64,000 nt of DNA from contig NC_134830.1 of assembly GCF_004210375.1 (NCBI RefSeq), positions 48,737,094 to 48,801,093 of the forward strand, given 5' to 3'. The notes under the pieces were generated by a model. That model did no database searches. It was not told where the DNA came from and worked only from the letters and a program-made list of their open reading frames with translations. The position numbers were made by a program, and so were the translations under genes. The DNA is from Tachypleus tridentatus (Eukaryota; Arthropoda; Merostomata; Xiphosura; Limulidae). Positions 22,257 through 35,134 of the stretch are shown in pieces (position 1 is the first letter of the stretch; each line of letters opens with the position of its first letter).

Positions 22257-23234
22257 GCGAAGACAGAATAACTTGTTTTTACTGAAGATTTGTCTTTGAA
22301 TTTTCTAAGTATTAAGAATTAATATGAATAAAAGGTCGTTACTATAGTAACAGAAAAAATGTTTCTGTTCATTTTACTGTTTCGTATTCCATTTGCATAA
22401 TCGCTATTATTTACCAATTGAATATAAATTTTGACCTTTGAACGTGTATTTTCTTTCACTTTTTTTAATTACGGATCTTGACAGTTCCACTTTAACCTTT
22501 TCACATTTACTTTTTTTTGCTGTGATAGTTTTATTGTTTGTAGTTTGTCAAAAGTAATACCTCACAGAAGTAGTTTATTAAGTGTTTCGAACAAACCGCA
22601 CGTGATGTTTGTACAAGCTAAAACTTATAATTTTCTCGACAGTTTGGATCTCGAAAAAATAATTTACTTCGTTTTTAAAATCCATCGAGAAAAAGATATA
22701 TAATTCATTAGAATATAACTAATATAATTTATCCGGCTTTCTATACAAGTTATAATCAAACAGCTGTAATGAGTTTGTGTTTCTAATTCGTTGGAAATTC
22801 TAGAAACAAACCTATCACTCAAGTTCGAAACTTCGTAATTGAGAAATCGAAGCTCAAATGTGTCGCGTGACCCTGACAAACGAAGAGTAAGTAGTTTAAA
22901 TATATTCTTTAATTTAACTAACTAAAGTTAGATTATATAAACACATGAACTACTACTGACATATGTTGATAATGAAGTAATATAGCTAAAGTTAGAACAT
23001 AGCAGTGTATTTTAATCAGGCCGTAGCGACAGATTTGTATTTATAGTTAGGAAATTATTGGTCTTTGATTTAAAACAAACCACGAACTGTATTTACCATT
23101 AGATAACGTCAAACGTAAAGCTACGAACCGTAATTAAAATATCCAAACAACGGACCTGAAACTGAAGAAGTCCGTCATCCGTCCCAGGAAACATCAAAGG
23201 AAAACCTGGACCAAAAGCTAAGACTGGTCGGATA
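22257..23234. other. Unannotated AT-rich sequence
   Basis: A 71-codon minus frame (22664-22879) without motifs; otherwise nothing. Confidence 0.55.
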
Positions 23235-23565
23235 ATTTAACATGTTAAGGTAATTGTTCCCGATATACAACTATAATTTAACAGGGTAAGGTAATTTTTT
23301 TTCCGACATACAACTATAATTTAACATGGTAACGCAATTATTTCCGACATACAACTATAATTTAGTATGGTAACGTAATTGTTCCCGACATACAACTATA
23401 ACTTAACAGGGTAAGGTAATTTTTTTCCGACATCCAACTATAATTTAACATGGTAACGCAATTATATCCGACATACAACTATAATTTAGTATGGTAACGT
23501 AATTGTTTCCGACATACAACTATAATTTAACATGGTAACGTAATTGTTTCTGACATACAACTTTT
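23235..23565. repeat. Minisatellite, ~41-bp unit, 8 copies
   Basis: Unit GGTAACGTAATTGTTTCCGA plus CATACAACTATAATTTAACAT; about every third unit has an insertion in the T-run. Confidence 0.85.
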
Positions 23566-23655
23566 TTCCGTCCATTTTAAACATAAATATCTATGTTGAG
23601 AATCAGTTAAGTTGAGTGTTTTATTTTCTTACAGCTCCAATTGACATTACTTATT

Positions 23656-23778
23656 CCCCCCCCCCCTACTAGTGGTGCAGTGGTAAGTCTGCGGACTTAC
23701 AATACTATAAACCAGGTTTTGATACCCGTGGTAGACAGAATATTGTGTTGCTATGTGCTTAATCACAAATAAACAAAT
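23656..23778 (+). mobile_element. SINE-B, full length
   Basis: Head CTAGTGGTGCAGTGGTAAGT, box B-like GGTTTTGATACCC, end in CACAAATAAACAAA. A C(11) run precedes it. Confidence 0.8.
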
Positions 23779-23870
23779 TTATTCAAAAATTTACAAATTA
23801 CGTCACGTGTATCGAGGTAACGTGACTGAATACATTTCTATTAGGTTTTTTCGTGGAGAATAGTGTAATA

Positions 23871-24001
23871 AATGTGTGTATGTGTGTGTGTTTTTTATTG
23901 GAAAACCACAACGGACTGTTCGCTGTGTCAGCAGAGGTAAATAAGAGACCATAATTTTAACATTGTAAAGTTGAAGACTTACCGCTGACCCAGAGAGAGA
24001 C
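23871..24001 (-). mobile_element. SINE-B, diverged
   Basis: A GTGTGTGTGTG tail, AAAACCACAACGGACTG body, head near ACTTACCGCTGACCCAG on the plus strand. Confidence 0.65.
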
Positions 24002-24267
24002 AGGTGTGATAAAACATCCTTAAAACGTAAAAAAAAAAACTTTTCTCGTTCGTAATTATTTATTCAATATATATTACACCGATGTGCAAATTACTGCACT
24101 GGGTTAAACAGCTGCCACGTCTATGACGTCACCGAGCTCGATCCTCCTTCTGGAACAGAAAATATGTATGAACAGGGAAACCAAATATGCTGCGTTTGAG
24201 TAGATGCTTATCTGAATCAGTGGAGTTTTCAATCAATAGGAGAACTTCGTATGTGATATGGATAAAG

Positions 24268-24379
24268 ATTTGTTTGCTTTAGAACAAAGCCATTTTAGGC
24301 TAGCTACTGCGTCTATTGCAGGTAATCGAACCTCGGAGTTGGCATTGTAAGTTCATAGACTTACCGCTACCCCATCAAG
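24268..24379 (-). mobile_element. SINE-B, diverged
   Basis: TTTAGAACAAAGCCATTTTA body, GGTAATCGAACCTCG box B region, ATAGACTTACCGCTACCCC head on the plus strand. Confidence 0.65.
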
Positions 24380-24680
24380 TTAGCTGTGCATACATCTATT
24401 CCTCCATAATCCCTGATATCAGAAGAAAATAACGGGTTGCATTCATGGATCTGTTAAAACTGTGGCCCACAGGCTTACATGTACCATACACGAGATGTGC
24501 AACAAGTCACAGATGACGAACCAATGAAATTAGTTTTTTCGTTTCGCTTTGTTTTTCTAGTTAGGCTTCAGTTTATTTTGAACCAATGTACAAGGGGAAA
24601 GACAATCAAGAGCGCCCACTGCCAACTCTTTGACTACTTCTACCTGAACGAATATTGAAAGTTTGCTGTCACTTCTAAAG
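24380..24680. repeat. Left copy of a ~300-bp duplicated block (with degenerate SINE-A)
   Basis: Shares TTCCTCCATAATC, AACGGGTT, TTCATGGAT, GATGTGCAACAAGTCA and other stretches with 26093-26370. In both copies the block runs into a decayed minus-strand SINE-A body (GCCCACTGCCAACTCTTTG here). Confidence 0.6.
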
Positions 24681-25659
24681 AGCATCAACAAACACGAACC
24701 ATTAAATAAACCAATAATGATGTTACGGTTTAGGAATTATATTTTTTGTTTAATCACGAGGTTCGTTCATTGATCACATGATAACAACTAGTTGGTCTCA
24801 GCTCTCTGATATTTAACCTCCTTCATGTTGAAATGGCTCATTTAGTTATTTAGTAGGTACACAGTGATTTGATTTGACTTTTCAATATTTAGCCTGTTAC
24901 ACGGTGTTTTCGTACTTGATTAACAAAAATACGCAGTAAAAGTTTTTTTTCTTCTGTGAATGGAAGAGATGTTGTTTTTTAGACTGTAGATGTTAAACTC
25001 CTGTCTTCTTTTCGACAGTTTATTAGATTTTCTGGTAAATTCAATCAGCCACAGTCGTCTTCTAGGTGTATTGTTAGACATCAAAAAAAAGTGCTTTCGT
25101 AGGGAAAATTAGTAATGTATGTTTGTTATCTCTCAATTCTGTATAACTTGTGTTCGAATTTGATTAATACGCACAGATAAGAAGACAAATTAAAACACTT
25201 GTTTCATCTTCTCTAAGACCTATAAACCTGATATCCAATGGATTCAACTTTGTAGGTAAACTTAACTTTTCATGCATCGAAACGCTCATTACCGCTACGA
25301 ACGAGCCACTGCACCATTACACTCGTGTAATAAGTTTCTTTTAATACGGAGTTGTACGCGTCAGTGAGCATGAAAGAGAGAATGTTTTTTGTTTTTTTTA
25401 CATACATGAAGATTAAAACAGGTTTCAACGGATCGATTTAAAAATAAATTAAATACAGAAAAACGAGGAGATTGAAGCACTTGCTTATAAATATGTAACT
25501 TCTACTAATTAAAACAGCCATGAGCGTTGTATGCTGAGAATAATCTGTCTACTTGGAAATATGAACATTAAAAAAAAACGCAAAGATACAGTGTTTCAGC
25601 TATGTTCATTGACAAAGTCGAGTTTTCACTCTAACTGTCAGATTTTCTCGCAATTGTAA
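24681..25659. other. Unannotated sequence between the duplicated blocks
   Basis: Nothing recognised. 26371-26824 and 27476-28410 are also blank. Confidence 0.55.
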
Positions 25660-25928
25660 ATCTAGTGTTGAAAACGATAATCATTCTCAGTCAACACTAC
25701 ATATGAGTGTTAAAAATAAGAATCATTCTTAGTTAACACTAGATGTGAATGTTAACAATAAGAATTATTCTCAGTCAACACAAGATGTGAGTGTTAAAAA
25801 TAAGAATCATTCTCAGTCAACACTAGATGTGAGTGTCACCATAAAGAATTATTGTCAGTCAACACTACATTTGAGTATTAACAACAAGAATCCTTCTCAG
25901 GTAACACTACATATTAGTGTTTATAACA
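25660..25928. repeat. Minisatellite, 42-bp unit, 6 copies
   Basis: Unit GAGTGTTAAAAATAAGAATC plus ATTCTCAGTCAACACTAGATGT. As 42 is a multiple of 3, it opens a chance repeat-peptide frame. Confidence 0.85.
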
Positions 25929-26092
25929 TGTAACTTAAACAATAGTTCGCAGTTACTTTTAACGGACAGAAATAAATAAGCTTATCTGTGAAAATGTTCG
26001 TTATGTTTGGTCAAAATAGAAGTATTTCAAATTTAGATTATCGAAAGTTATGAGACATGTAACTTAGTGATAACGTGTGACATAAATCAAGG

Positions 26093-26370
26093 GTTAGCTA
26101 TAAACACACCTGTTCCTCCATAATCACTGATTTTAGAAGAAAGCAACGGGTTATATTCATGGATGTACTAAAAATATGACCGACTAACTTATAGGTACCA
26201 TACTCAAGATGTGCAACAAGTCATACATTACGAAAGAACGGAGATTAGTTTGTTTGTTTTGGCTTGTTTAGAGAGACGGCAGCCAATCAATAATGCACAC
26301 CTTAGGCTAGTCATAACTGGTTGAATAATAGGATGTGACCGTCATTCTTGTATAATACCAATGTTCCCTT
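26093..26370. repeat. Right copy of the duplicated block
   Basis: Partner of 24380-24680, direct orientation, about 1.7 kb apart. It ends in a heavily decayed SINE-A tail and body (TTTGTTTGTTTTGGCTTG, GGATGTGACCGTCA). Confidence 0.6.
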
Positions 26371-26824
26371 GGTGTGGAGAACATTTTTATAGCAACATGA
26401 CACATACGATAAGTCCTCAACATTACAGACCGAGCACGCCAAGGACTAGAAATGCTACTCATAGTTATGGATTGTATGTTGTCGTATAATTATCATCGAT
26501 ACTGTTGTTATCTGGTTCCTTATTACCAACTCTCTAATGCTGGACCTCCGTATGCTACAGTTGAAAAATAGCTACAGATACCCCTTAGGTAACTTTGCAG
26601 GAAATCCTTAAACAAATAAATACATATAATAAACAAAAAAAAAATGCAGGAATGTTGAAAATAGTGGAAATGAACTTGTCAAAGAAAGTAGAGAAACAAA
26701 TGATTTCGTTACAAATGTTTTTCAGAGGGCGGGTGGTAACCATGACCAGAAATGTATATTTCAACCTTCAGTGCTTTTGTTAAAGACTATACGTTTGACA
26801 TGAACTTTGACTCAACTGTAGTTT

Positions 26825-27475
26825 ATATTAGTGTCTTAACTAAAATCCAATAGAGTGAGTCAGAGACTGTGTCACAGGTTGTATTGCCATTAGAGCCTTA
26901 AGTGAACCAGTTAGACTGTATCATGTAGTGTACCAAATAAAGTTTTATCATCAGTGTCTCAAGTGAACCAGTTACACTGAATCACGATTTGTATTTCGTG
27001 TTGTCTTGTTATTAGTGTTTCAAGCGAACTGATTAGATTGAGTTGGGTATTGATTATATCACAGATTGTCTTTTCAATATTGTCTCAAGTGAACCCATTA
27101 GACTGGATCATTAAATGAATCACTGTATTACATATCGTCTTGTCATTAGCATCTTAAGTGAACCCATTACAATGAATCATGGATTGTATCGCAGGTCGTC
27201 ATGTTATCAGTATCTGAAGTAAACTCATTAGACTGGGTCATAGAGTGTATCAAAGATTGTCTTATCATTAGTGTCTCAAGTGAACCCACTATACCTGTGA
27301 GGGATTGTATCATTGGTCATTTTATCATCAGCGTCCCAAATTAACCAATTAGACTAGGTCATGGAGTGTCTCAAAGATCGTCTTGTCTTTACTTTCTGAA
27401 GGGAACCAATTAGACTGGATCATGGAGTGTCTCAAAGTTCGTCTTGTCACTAGTGTCTGAAGGGAATGCTTTACA
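26825..27475. repeat. Degenerate ~60-bp minisatellite, ~10 copies
   Basis: Diverged units built on AGTGTCTCAAGTGAACC, ATTAGACTGGATCATGG and TCACAGATTGTCTTGTC. Confidence 0.75.
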
Positions 27476-28410
27476 CTGGTCGATTGATTGCATTTCGAGG
27501 AACGTTAACATATCACAATTTTAGGAAAATAAACCTTCATAGTTCTTGACACTTAAATCCATGGCTGTAAAACTGTTCTACATTGATCTGAAGTGACTAG
27601 GTTTTTACTATCTAAGTTTTGTCGTATGTGTAAAAGCTTAATAATATGAAAGTAACGTGGTGATACAAACTGCTAAACCACTGCAACTTGTAACATGTGG
27701 TTTGCTACGAGTTTCTAGTTTGTGTTCTCTGTTATCATTAATAAAGCTAATTAATCAAACACGAACCATCGAGAGTAAGATATAAGATGTTTATTGAATT
27801 TTTCCCGTCAGTTTTATTTGTAGCTTTTTGTTTAGTTTAAGTTCACAATTCTGTTTTCTCCCAATAATCCTTTTTATTTCGATGAATCCACATCGACAAC
27901 CTTTTTATATACCCATAGCTCTTTTTAACTGAATGTTTGTCAATAATATATTTTGACGCTTAAATATCTCTTAGGACTTGGCTTAACACTGCGAACGAGA
28001 ATAAACTTTACTCCGTTTGGAAAGTAGACGGTTAAACTAACGTAATGGAAGGATAAATTGATGGATAGACGTAAGAAAATAGAGAGATAGATGAATATCG
28101 AGACATAAAAAAAAACAGCACACTTTCAGTATTGATAAGTGACTTCGAACAGTTTCAACAGATCCAAAGTATCAAACAACAGCAACTGATTTCAATCAGT
28201 TACGGCTTACACTTACGTGTTTTAGAGGGACGGAACTTACCTAAGCACTGGCAGAACCTAAGCTTACCGATTTCTAGAAGACATGGCTTAACAAATGGTG
28301 TTCTTACACGTTTTAATGAACGAGTGAAACCGCGTGGCTACGTGCAGTAAACTTGAAAATAGCCATGAAATAGGAAAGAAAATAGTAGAATTTAACAGAA
28401 AATCAACAAA

Positions 28411-28528
28411 TATAAGACCACTACATCATTAAAATATAACACAAACTGTTGCAAATAAAAGACAACACAGTATCTGTAAAATATAACACAATCTGTTACA
28501 AATAAAAGACAACACTATATCTCTAAAC
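28411..28528. repeat. 47-bp minisatellite, left part
   Basis: Units AAAATATAACACAAACTGTT, ACAAATAAAAGACAACAC, up to the hAT insertion at 28529. Confidence 0.88.
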
Positions 28529-31058
28529 CAGGGATCATCAAACTACGGCCCTCGAGGTCATTTTTGTCCGGCCTGCCAGCAGCTAGCCGCTTGGAAATAA
28601 AAAGTGACATTTCATCAAATGTCCGACTGTCATAACAAAATAAATCACACCGATGGTCGCTTTAAGCTGGCAAACACAAGCCGTTATAATAAAAAAAAAA
28701 GAAGGCTGTCACGCGCATTTTTAACCAATAGGAAAATTCTTCTTTCGTCCTTGCTGCCCGTTTATTCATATCGAGGCACGTAGCTATGAAAGCATTAGGA
28801 TTTCGAAAACAAGTACAGACTTAACCCTCGTCCTATCGACTCGTCTTGTAAATTCAGCGGCCTCGGGTTACAGTTTCAGCAAGCTCATTTCTCTTAGTAG
28901 TCGGGTTATGCGCTTTTCGTAACTCGTTCTTAGGTAAGTGTTGTGGCAGACGTACGTTTCAATATATTTTGTTTGTGCGTTCTTGGACCAGTACAATACT
29001 TTTCTCACAGCGATCTGTGTTTTTCATTTTCAGATCCTGTTTTTTTTTTCACCCATCGTTATGGCTGCTTTTAAAAGAAGAAAAGTGGACTCTGAGTGTC
29101 GTGCTTCAATGAAGAATGGGGAGAAAAGTACTTCTTTGTGGAAACAAAAAACCAGAAAGTTACTTGTGTGATATGAACCGAAAGTGTTGCCGTTTAGAAA
29201 GAGTACAATCTTCGGCGGCACTATGAAACAAAACATCTATCAACATATTTGAATTTTTCAGGAAAGTTCCGTCCTGAGTAATTTGAATCTATGAAACGTA
29301 TTTTTGAATCTCAAAAGAATCTCTTCACGAAAACGTTTGCTGAAAATGAATCTGTCACTCGTACAAGTTACAAAATTGTGCATAGGATGGCAGAGAAAGG
29401 AAAACCTATTACTGACGGCAACTTCACCAAAGAGTGTGTGATGGAAGCACCAAATGAGCTGTGTCCTGAAAAAGCCAATTTCTTTGAAAGTATCAGCCTT
29501 TCGGCAACTTCAGTTGTACAGAGAGCAGAAGAACTTGGAGAGAACATCGCATTACAGACACGCCAAAAAGCTAGAAACTTCCTATGGTATTCTCTGGCAC
29601 TGGATGAGTCTACTGATTTCTCTAGCACGTCACAACATTTTCATGGAAGTGCATAAAACTTTGCAAGACTATAACCTTCAGTGGAATCAGCTTAGAGGTG
29701 TAACAGTTGATGGAGGAAAAAACATGGCTGGAGTAAAGAAGGGTCTGGTGGGGCTGATCAGGAAACAGTTGGAAGATCTTAAACTCCCAAGCGCTCTGTT
29801 CATACACTGCATCATACATCAGCAAGCACTCTGTGGAAAAAACTTAGATATTTCTTGCGTACTGAAACCAGTCATTTCTGCAGTGAACTTCATTCGGGGT
29901 CATGCACTTAATCATTGCCAGTTCAAGGCGTTTCTTGAAGAAATTGACTCGGATTTCTGTGACTTGCTTTATCACATGGCGGTGAGATGGCTCAGCTGCG
30001 ATAAAGTCTTGTCTCGTTTTTATAAGCTAAAAAGGGCAATAGTTATATTTCTTATCGAAAAATATAAAGCCAATTCACTTCTGTCGGATCCAACCTGGTT
30101 GTCAAAGTTGTCATTTTTGGTTGACATCACATCCCACATGAATGAATTGAACTTGAAACTTCAGGGGGAAGAATAACCTTGTCTGTGATCTCTATAGAAT
30201 CATTAAAGGATTTTGGAGAAAGCTGTCATTGTTTGAAGCACATTTGGAAGGAGGAAACCTCTCTCATTTTCAGTGTTTCAATGAGTTTCATGCTTGAATC
30301 ACAGATGTCAACCTAGAGTTTAAGAAAAAGATTATTGGTGATTTAAATAAGCATTTTCAAAGAGATTTTCGGATCTCGACAGAATCGAAAGTGACATTCT
30401 CCTTTTTCAGAATCCTTTTGATTGTGTCATTGATGACGTGCCAGTGGAACTTAAACTGGAGGTCATCGATTTGCAAGGAAATGACTTGTTGAAAGCAAAA
30501 CACAGAGAGGGTAAACTCATTGAATTTTACAGCTGCATACTTGAAGATGATTTTCCAAAGCTGAAGCAGTTCGCATCTGGTAAGGCATCAGTGTTCGGAA
30601 CAAGTTATGTCTGTCAACAAGCATTTTCAAATCAAGGTTGACTGATGAACATTTGAAAGCAATTCTAATGATTGGATGCAGCAATTCAAAACCAAACATT
30701 GAAGATATTTTGAAAGCCAAATACCAATTTCATAAATCTCACTAACTTTTGTGCGGCTCAGTGAAATTCAGATATGTACTCACTATGTGCGATGTGACAA
30801 TTGTTTTTGCTAATGTCACCTTCTTTGATAACCTTTTGGTGAATAAAAATGTTGGTTGTATTTCTGTTTATTTTTTATTATACGTGTGTATTACATGCTA
30901 CTTCCACATGGCTAATGTGGCATCCTAAACTTAGTGTTAAGTCTTTTACAGAGAGCTTTCGTTCTAGCTTATGAGTATTGAACATAATGATCATGCGGCC
31001 CGCGCTTCTCATTCCACAAGTAATCTGGCCCCCTGTGAAAAACATTTGGTGACCCCTG
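28529..31058 (+). mobile_element. hAT DNA transposon, ZBED5/GTF2IRD2-like, 2530 bp, with exact 8-bp TSD
   Basis: The left end reads CAGGGATCATCAAA. The right end, reverse-complemented, reads CAGGGGTCACCAAA. The element is flanked by the perfect 8-bp duplication CTCTAAAC (28521-28528 and 31059-31066), the target-site length expected of hAT elements. Both flanks are units of the same 47-bp minisatellite, so the element inserted into a pre-existing array. It contains a broken transposase gene on the plus strand. The 8-bp TSD is intact although the coding region is frameshifted, so either decay preceded insertion (a non-autonomous copy moved in trans) or coding decay has been fast. Confidence 0.93.
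29061..30745 (+). pseudogene. hAT transposase pseudogene (ZBED5 / GTF2IRD2 / SCAND3-like)
   Basis: The N-terminus begins MAAFKRRKVD at 29061, a start typical of this family. The expected BED zinc-finger region is broken by a frame change and a TGA near 29170. The middle is well preserved: a DESTD motif at about 29607 (first catalytic Asp of the hAT RNase-H fold), then VDGGKNMAG, HCIIHQQALCGK and a VRWLS motif near 29985. The coding path jumps frame near 29630 and again near 30166 (a G run), after which the C-terminal dimerisation (hATC) part is read in pieces to the stop at 30743-30745. At least three frameshifts and several nonsense changes make it non-functional. It is a transposon-derived gene, not a domesticated one, because it sits inside intact terminal repeats with a TSD. 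Confidence 0.88.
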
Positions 31059-32960
31059 CTCTAAACTATAACACAAACTGTTACAAATAGAAGACAACAT
31101 CATATCTTTAAACTATACACAAACTGTTACAAATAGAAGACAACATCATATCTTTAAACTATACACAAACTGTTACAAATAGAAGACAACATCATATCTT
31201 TAAACTATACATAAACTGTTACAAATAGAAGACAACATCATATCTTTAAACTATAAACAAACTGTTATAAATAAAAGCCAACACTATTTTTCTAAAATAT
31301 AACACAAACTGTTACAAATAAAAGCCAACACTATTTTTCTAAAATATAACGCGGACTGTTACAAATAGAAGCCATCACTATTTTTCTAAAATATAACACA
31401 AACCGTTATAAATAGAAGACAACACTATATCTCTAAAATATAACACAAACTATTACAAATAGAAGACAACAATATATCTCTAAAATATAACACAAACTAT
31501 TACAAATAGAAGACAACACTATATCTCCAAAATATAACACAAACTGTTATAAATAGAAGACAACAATATATCTCTAAAATATAACACAAACTGGTATAAA
31601 TAGAAGACAACAATATATCTCTAAAATATAACACAAACAATTACAAATAGAAGACAACACTATATCTCCAAAATATAACACAAACTGTTACAAATAGAAG
31701 ACAATAATATATCTCTAAAATATAACGCAGACTGTTACAAATAGAAGCCAACACTATTTTTCTAAAATATAACACAAACTGTTACAAATAGAAGACAACA
31801 CTATTTTTCTAAAATTTAACACAAACCGTTATAAATAGAAGACAACACTATATCTCCAAAATATAACACAAACTGTTATAAATAGAAGACAACAATATAT
31901 CTCTAAAATATAACACAAACTGTTACAAATAGAAGACAACACTATATCTCCAAAATATAACACAAACTGTTACAAATAGAAGACAACAATATATCTCTAA
32001 AATATAACACAAACTGTTATAAATAGAAGACAACACTATATCTCTAAAATATAACACAAACTATTACAAATAGAAGACAACACTATATCTCCAAAATATA
32101 ACACAAACTGTTACAAATAGAAGCCAACACTATTTTTCTAAAATATAACACAAACCGTTATAAATATAACACAAACTAAAATATAACACAAACTATTACA
32201 AATAGAAGACAACACTATATCTCCAAAATATAACACAAACCGTTATAAATAGAAGACAACACTATATCTCTAAAATATAACACAAACTATTACAAATAGA
32301 AGACAACAATATATCTCTAAAATATAACACAAACTATTACAAATAGAAGACAACACTATATCTCCAAAATATAACACAAACTGTTATAAATAGAAGACAA
32401 CACTATTTTTCTAAAATATAACACAAACTGTTATAAATAGAAAACAACACTATATACAAACTATTACAAATAGAAGACAACAATATATCTCTAAAATATA
32501 ACACAAACTGTTACAAATAGAAAACAACAATATATCTCTAAAATATAACACAAACTGTTACAAATAGAAGCCAACACTGTTTTTCTAAAATATAACACAA
32601 ACTGTTACAAATAGAAGACAACAATGCATCTCTAAAATATAACACAAACTGTTACAAATAGAAGACAACAATGCATCTCTAAAATATAACACAAACTGTT
32701 ACAAATAGAAGACAACAATATATCTCTAAAATATAACACAAACTGTTACAAATAGAAGACAACAATATATCTCTAAAATATAAATCAAACGGTTACAAAT
32801 AGAAGACAACAATATATCTCTAAAATATAAATCAAACGGTTACAAATAGAAGCCAACAATAAATCTGTAAAATATAATACTAACAGTTACAAATAAAAGA
32901 CAACACTATGTCTCTAAAATATAACACAAATTCTTACAAATAGGAGACCAAAGTATACCT
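31059..32960. repeat. 47-bp minisatellite, right part, ~40 copies
   Basis: Unit CTCTAAAATATAACACAAAC plus TGTTACAAATAGAAGACAACAATATAT; starts 31572 and 31619 are 47 apart. Several variants (ACTATATCTC, ACTATTTTTC, CCGTTATAAAT) are interspersed rather than blocked. Confidence 0.93.
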
Positions 32961-33764
32961 TTACAAATATAGTCTATTGTGCAATATAATGCTGGCAATA
33001 CGTTATGATGCTCTAACATAATGTTAAAAATATGTTATGATGACGCAATGTGGTGTTAACAATACTTTATGATGTTGTAACATCACTAAAACTGAAAACG
33101 GATGTAGTTTTAATTAACTGGAGACGAAGTTAAAAAGGGGGTGTAAAAATGTAAATTAGTCTATTTTATACAGATGGAAATAACAATATGCTCGGATATA
33201 TATAGTTGATAGAAACTGTGTAAAAAGAGAAAATTACATATGTATATATATATATATTTTAAATAGAAATTGGTATGAATTGGTATTTTTAACAGCAAAA
33301 GCTAGTTAATCCGATCAAAGACCTTTCGATTTCAAACATGGCTGTTATCCATTAGCCAAAGGGAATACAACCAGTCAAACACCTCCCGCCACAAGGGCTT
33401 TCTCCAAGTCTCAAAACAGTATTACAGAATTGACGTCCGTTGAAGTGTCAGTAAAGACGCAGTTTTGAATCTTGATGTATTTATACATTTGTTTTATTAT
33501 ATATCTGTAATAATGTATTTATATGCTGTCTTATTATTTAGCAATACAATTGACTGTCAACAGTGTTGTGTCTTTAATTCAGCGAATGTGTTACTATTAG
33601 ATACTTTGTCCAATGTGTTTCAAATGAACTCTGTTTTGAATACCTGCATTAGATTTAACAATGTGTTTGAGTTATCTCTGTTTTCAACACTTTTAATAGT
33701 AGTTTCTGGTGTGATAAAGATATTTTGTTTTAGGGTTTCTAGCTGGTAACTACAAGGATCAGTA
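32961..33764. other. Unannotated sequence with (TA)n
   Basis: A short imperfect repeat of GTTATGATG... at 33000-33080 and a (TA)n run at about 33240-33257. A 94-codon frame at 33465 has no recognised domain. Confidence 0.5.
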
Positions 33765-34086
33765 AAACATACAGTAGTACCTCCTCAAGGATTATCTTGT
33801 TCAGTAGCACTTTTTCAAAATTATCTTGTTTACTAGTACCTCCTGAAGGATTATCTTGTTCAATAGTACCTTTTGAAGGATTATCTTGTTCAGTACTACC
33901 TTCTTAAGAATTATCTTGCTCAGTTGTACCTTTTGAAGAATTATCTTGTTTACTAGTACCTTCTGAAGGATTAATTATCTTGTTCACTAGTACCTTTTGA
34001 AGAATTATCTTGTTCAATAGTACCTTTTGAAGGATTATCTTGTTCAATAGTACCTCCTGAAGGATTATCTTATTCAGTAGTACCTC
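33765..34086. repeat. Minisatellite, 30-bp unit, ~10 copies
   Basis: Unit TTGTTCAGTAGTACCTTTTG plus AAGGATTATC. Confidence 0.88.
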
Positions 34087-34504
34087 CTATTTTGATTTTC
34101 ACTTCAGAAAAATTGCAATAAGCCATTGTCACAACTTTTTATAAAGTAAATGAATAAATAAAATGAAAATGATATTCTCTAAAGTTCATGGAGGTGAAAT
34201 ATGAAGGAGATATAAAATAAGGATTTTGAAAACTTAGAGTTAATGACTTTACTTGGATGTATCTGTTTTGTTTTTGTATCACTTCACTTATCTCCGCCCC
34301 GAATACAATATTCTTACACAAACTGTTTATGTTACAACGGTAAGAGAGCTGGTTTAACATGAACATGCGTAAAACTGATTAGCTGGTAATTATAGACTAA
34401 CGTGACTAGCAAAAGATATGTTTAAACGTTTTATAGAAATAAACATGTGTAATAAACCTTAAACACCTGAAATAGTAAAAAATAAAATAAAACTTACTAA
34501 TTTC

Positions 34505-34870
34505 AAAGATGTATTTGGTTCTAGTGGAAGGAGAGAAAGTTGGTTTAAGGCTCCGGCTTCCTTCGTGTCACCACCTTTGTTTCAGCTCTGAAACAACCGT
34601 AGTAAATCTATGCTGGGCAACTTCGAGACAAGCGCCATCTGGACGCAGAACGAATGAGCAACAAATGTTTCGTCACCCCGATGCCATGGTTAACCTGATA
34701 GCTGTGAGATCGGTGTGGAGTGAAGATTATTGATCGGATATGTGTAACGTTAAGAACCTAAACCCCGGCTAGCTCTTGTCTCTGATTATGACGAATGCGC
34801 TTGTTTGACGGGCTGTCGTTCCGTCTCACCTAAAACATGACTCGTCCATCTTCCACTGGTAACACAGGAA
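34505..34870. promoter_or_regulatory. GC-richer patch, possible promoter or first exon
   Basis: Unlike its surroundings it has many CpGs and no SINE or array match. On the minus strand GGAAG-ATGGACGAGTCATG is followed by TTTTAG-GTGAGACGG near 34850-34825, which could be a start codon plus splice donor. The plus strand holds a 74-codon frame (34509) with no recognised motif. Weak. Confidence 0.25.
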
Positions 34871-35134
34871 CGTGATGAAAGAGGGACAACATCTGTCCAT
34901 CTTCATTAATTGCTTCATATAGGAATAAACAGGATTAACATGATAAAATACCAACAAACTACAGTTATGTTATATAAATTACCATTTTTCATGCCGCAGT
35001 TATTTTAAGCAAAAACAAACAAATTCTAACACAGCGACACACGATACATATATTTTAAAAACACACGCCGTCGAGCTGTAGGCCACGTTTTTTATTTATG
35101 TTTTCTAAATAAAGCTACCTCTTCCTGTTACTAT

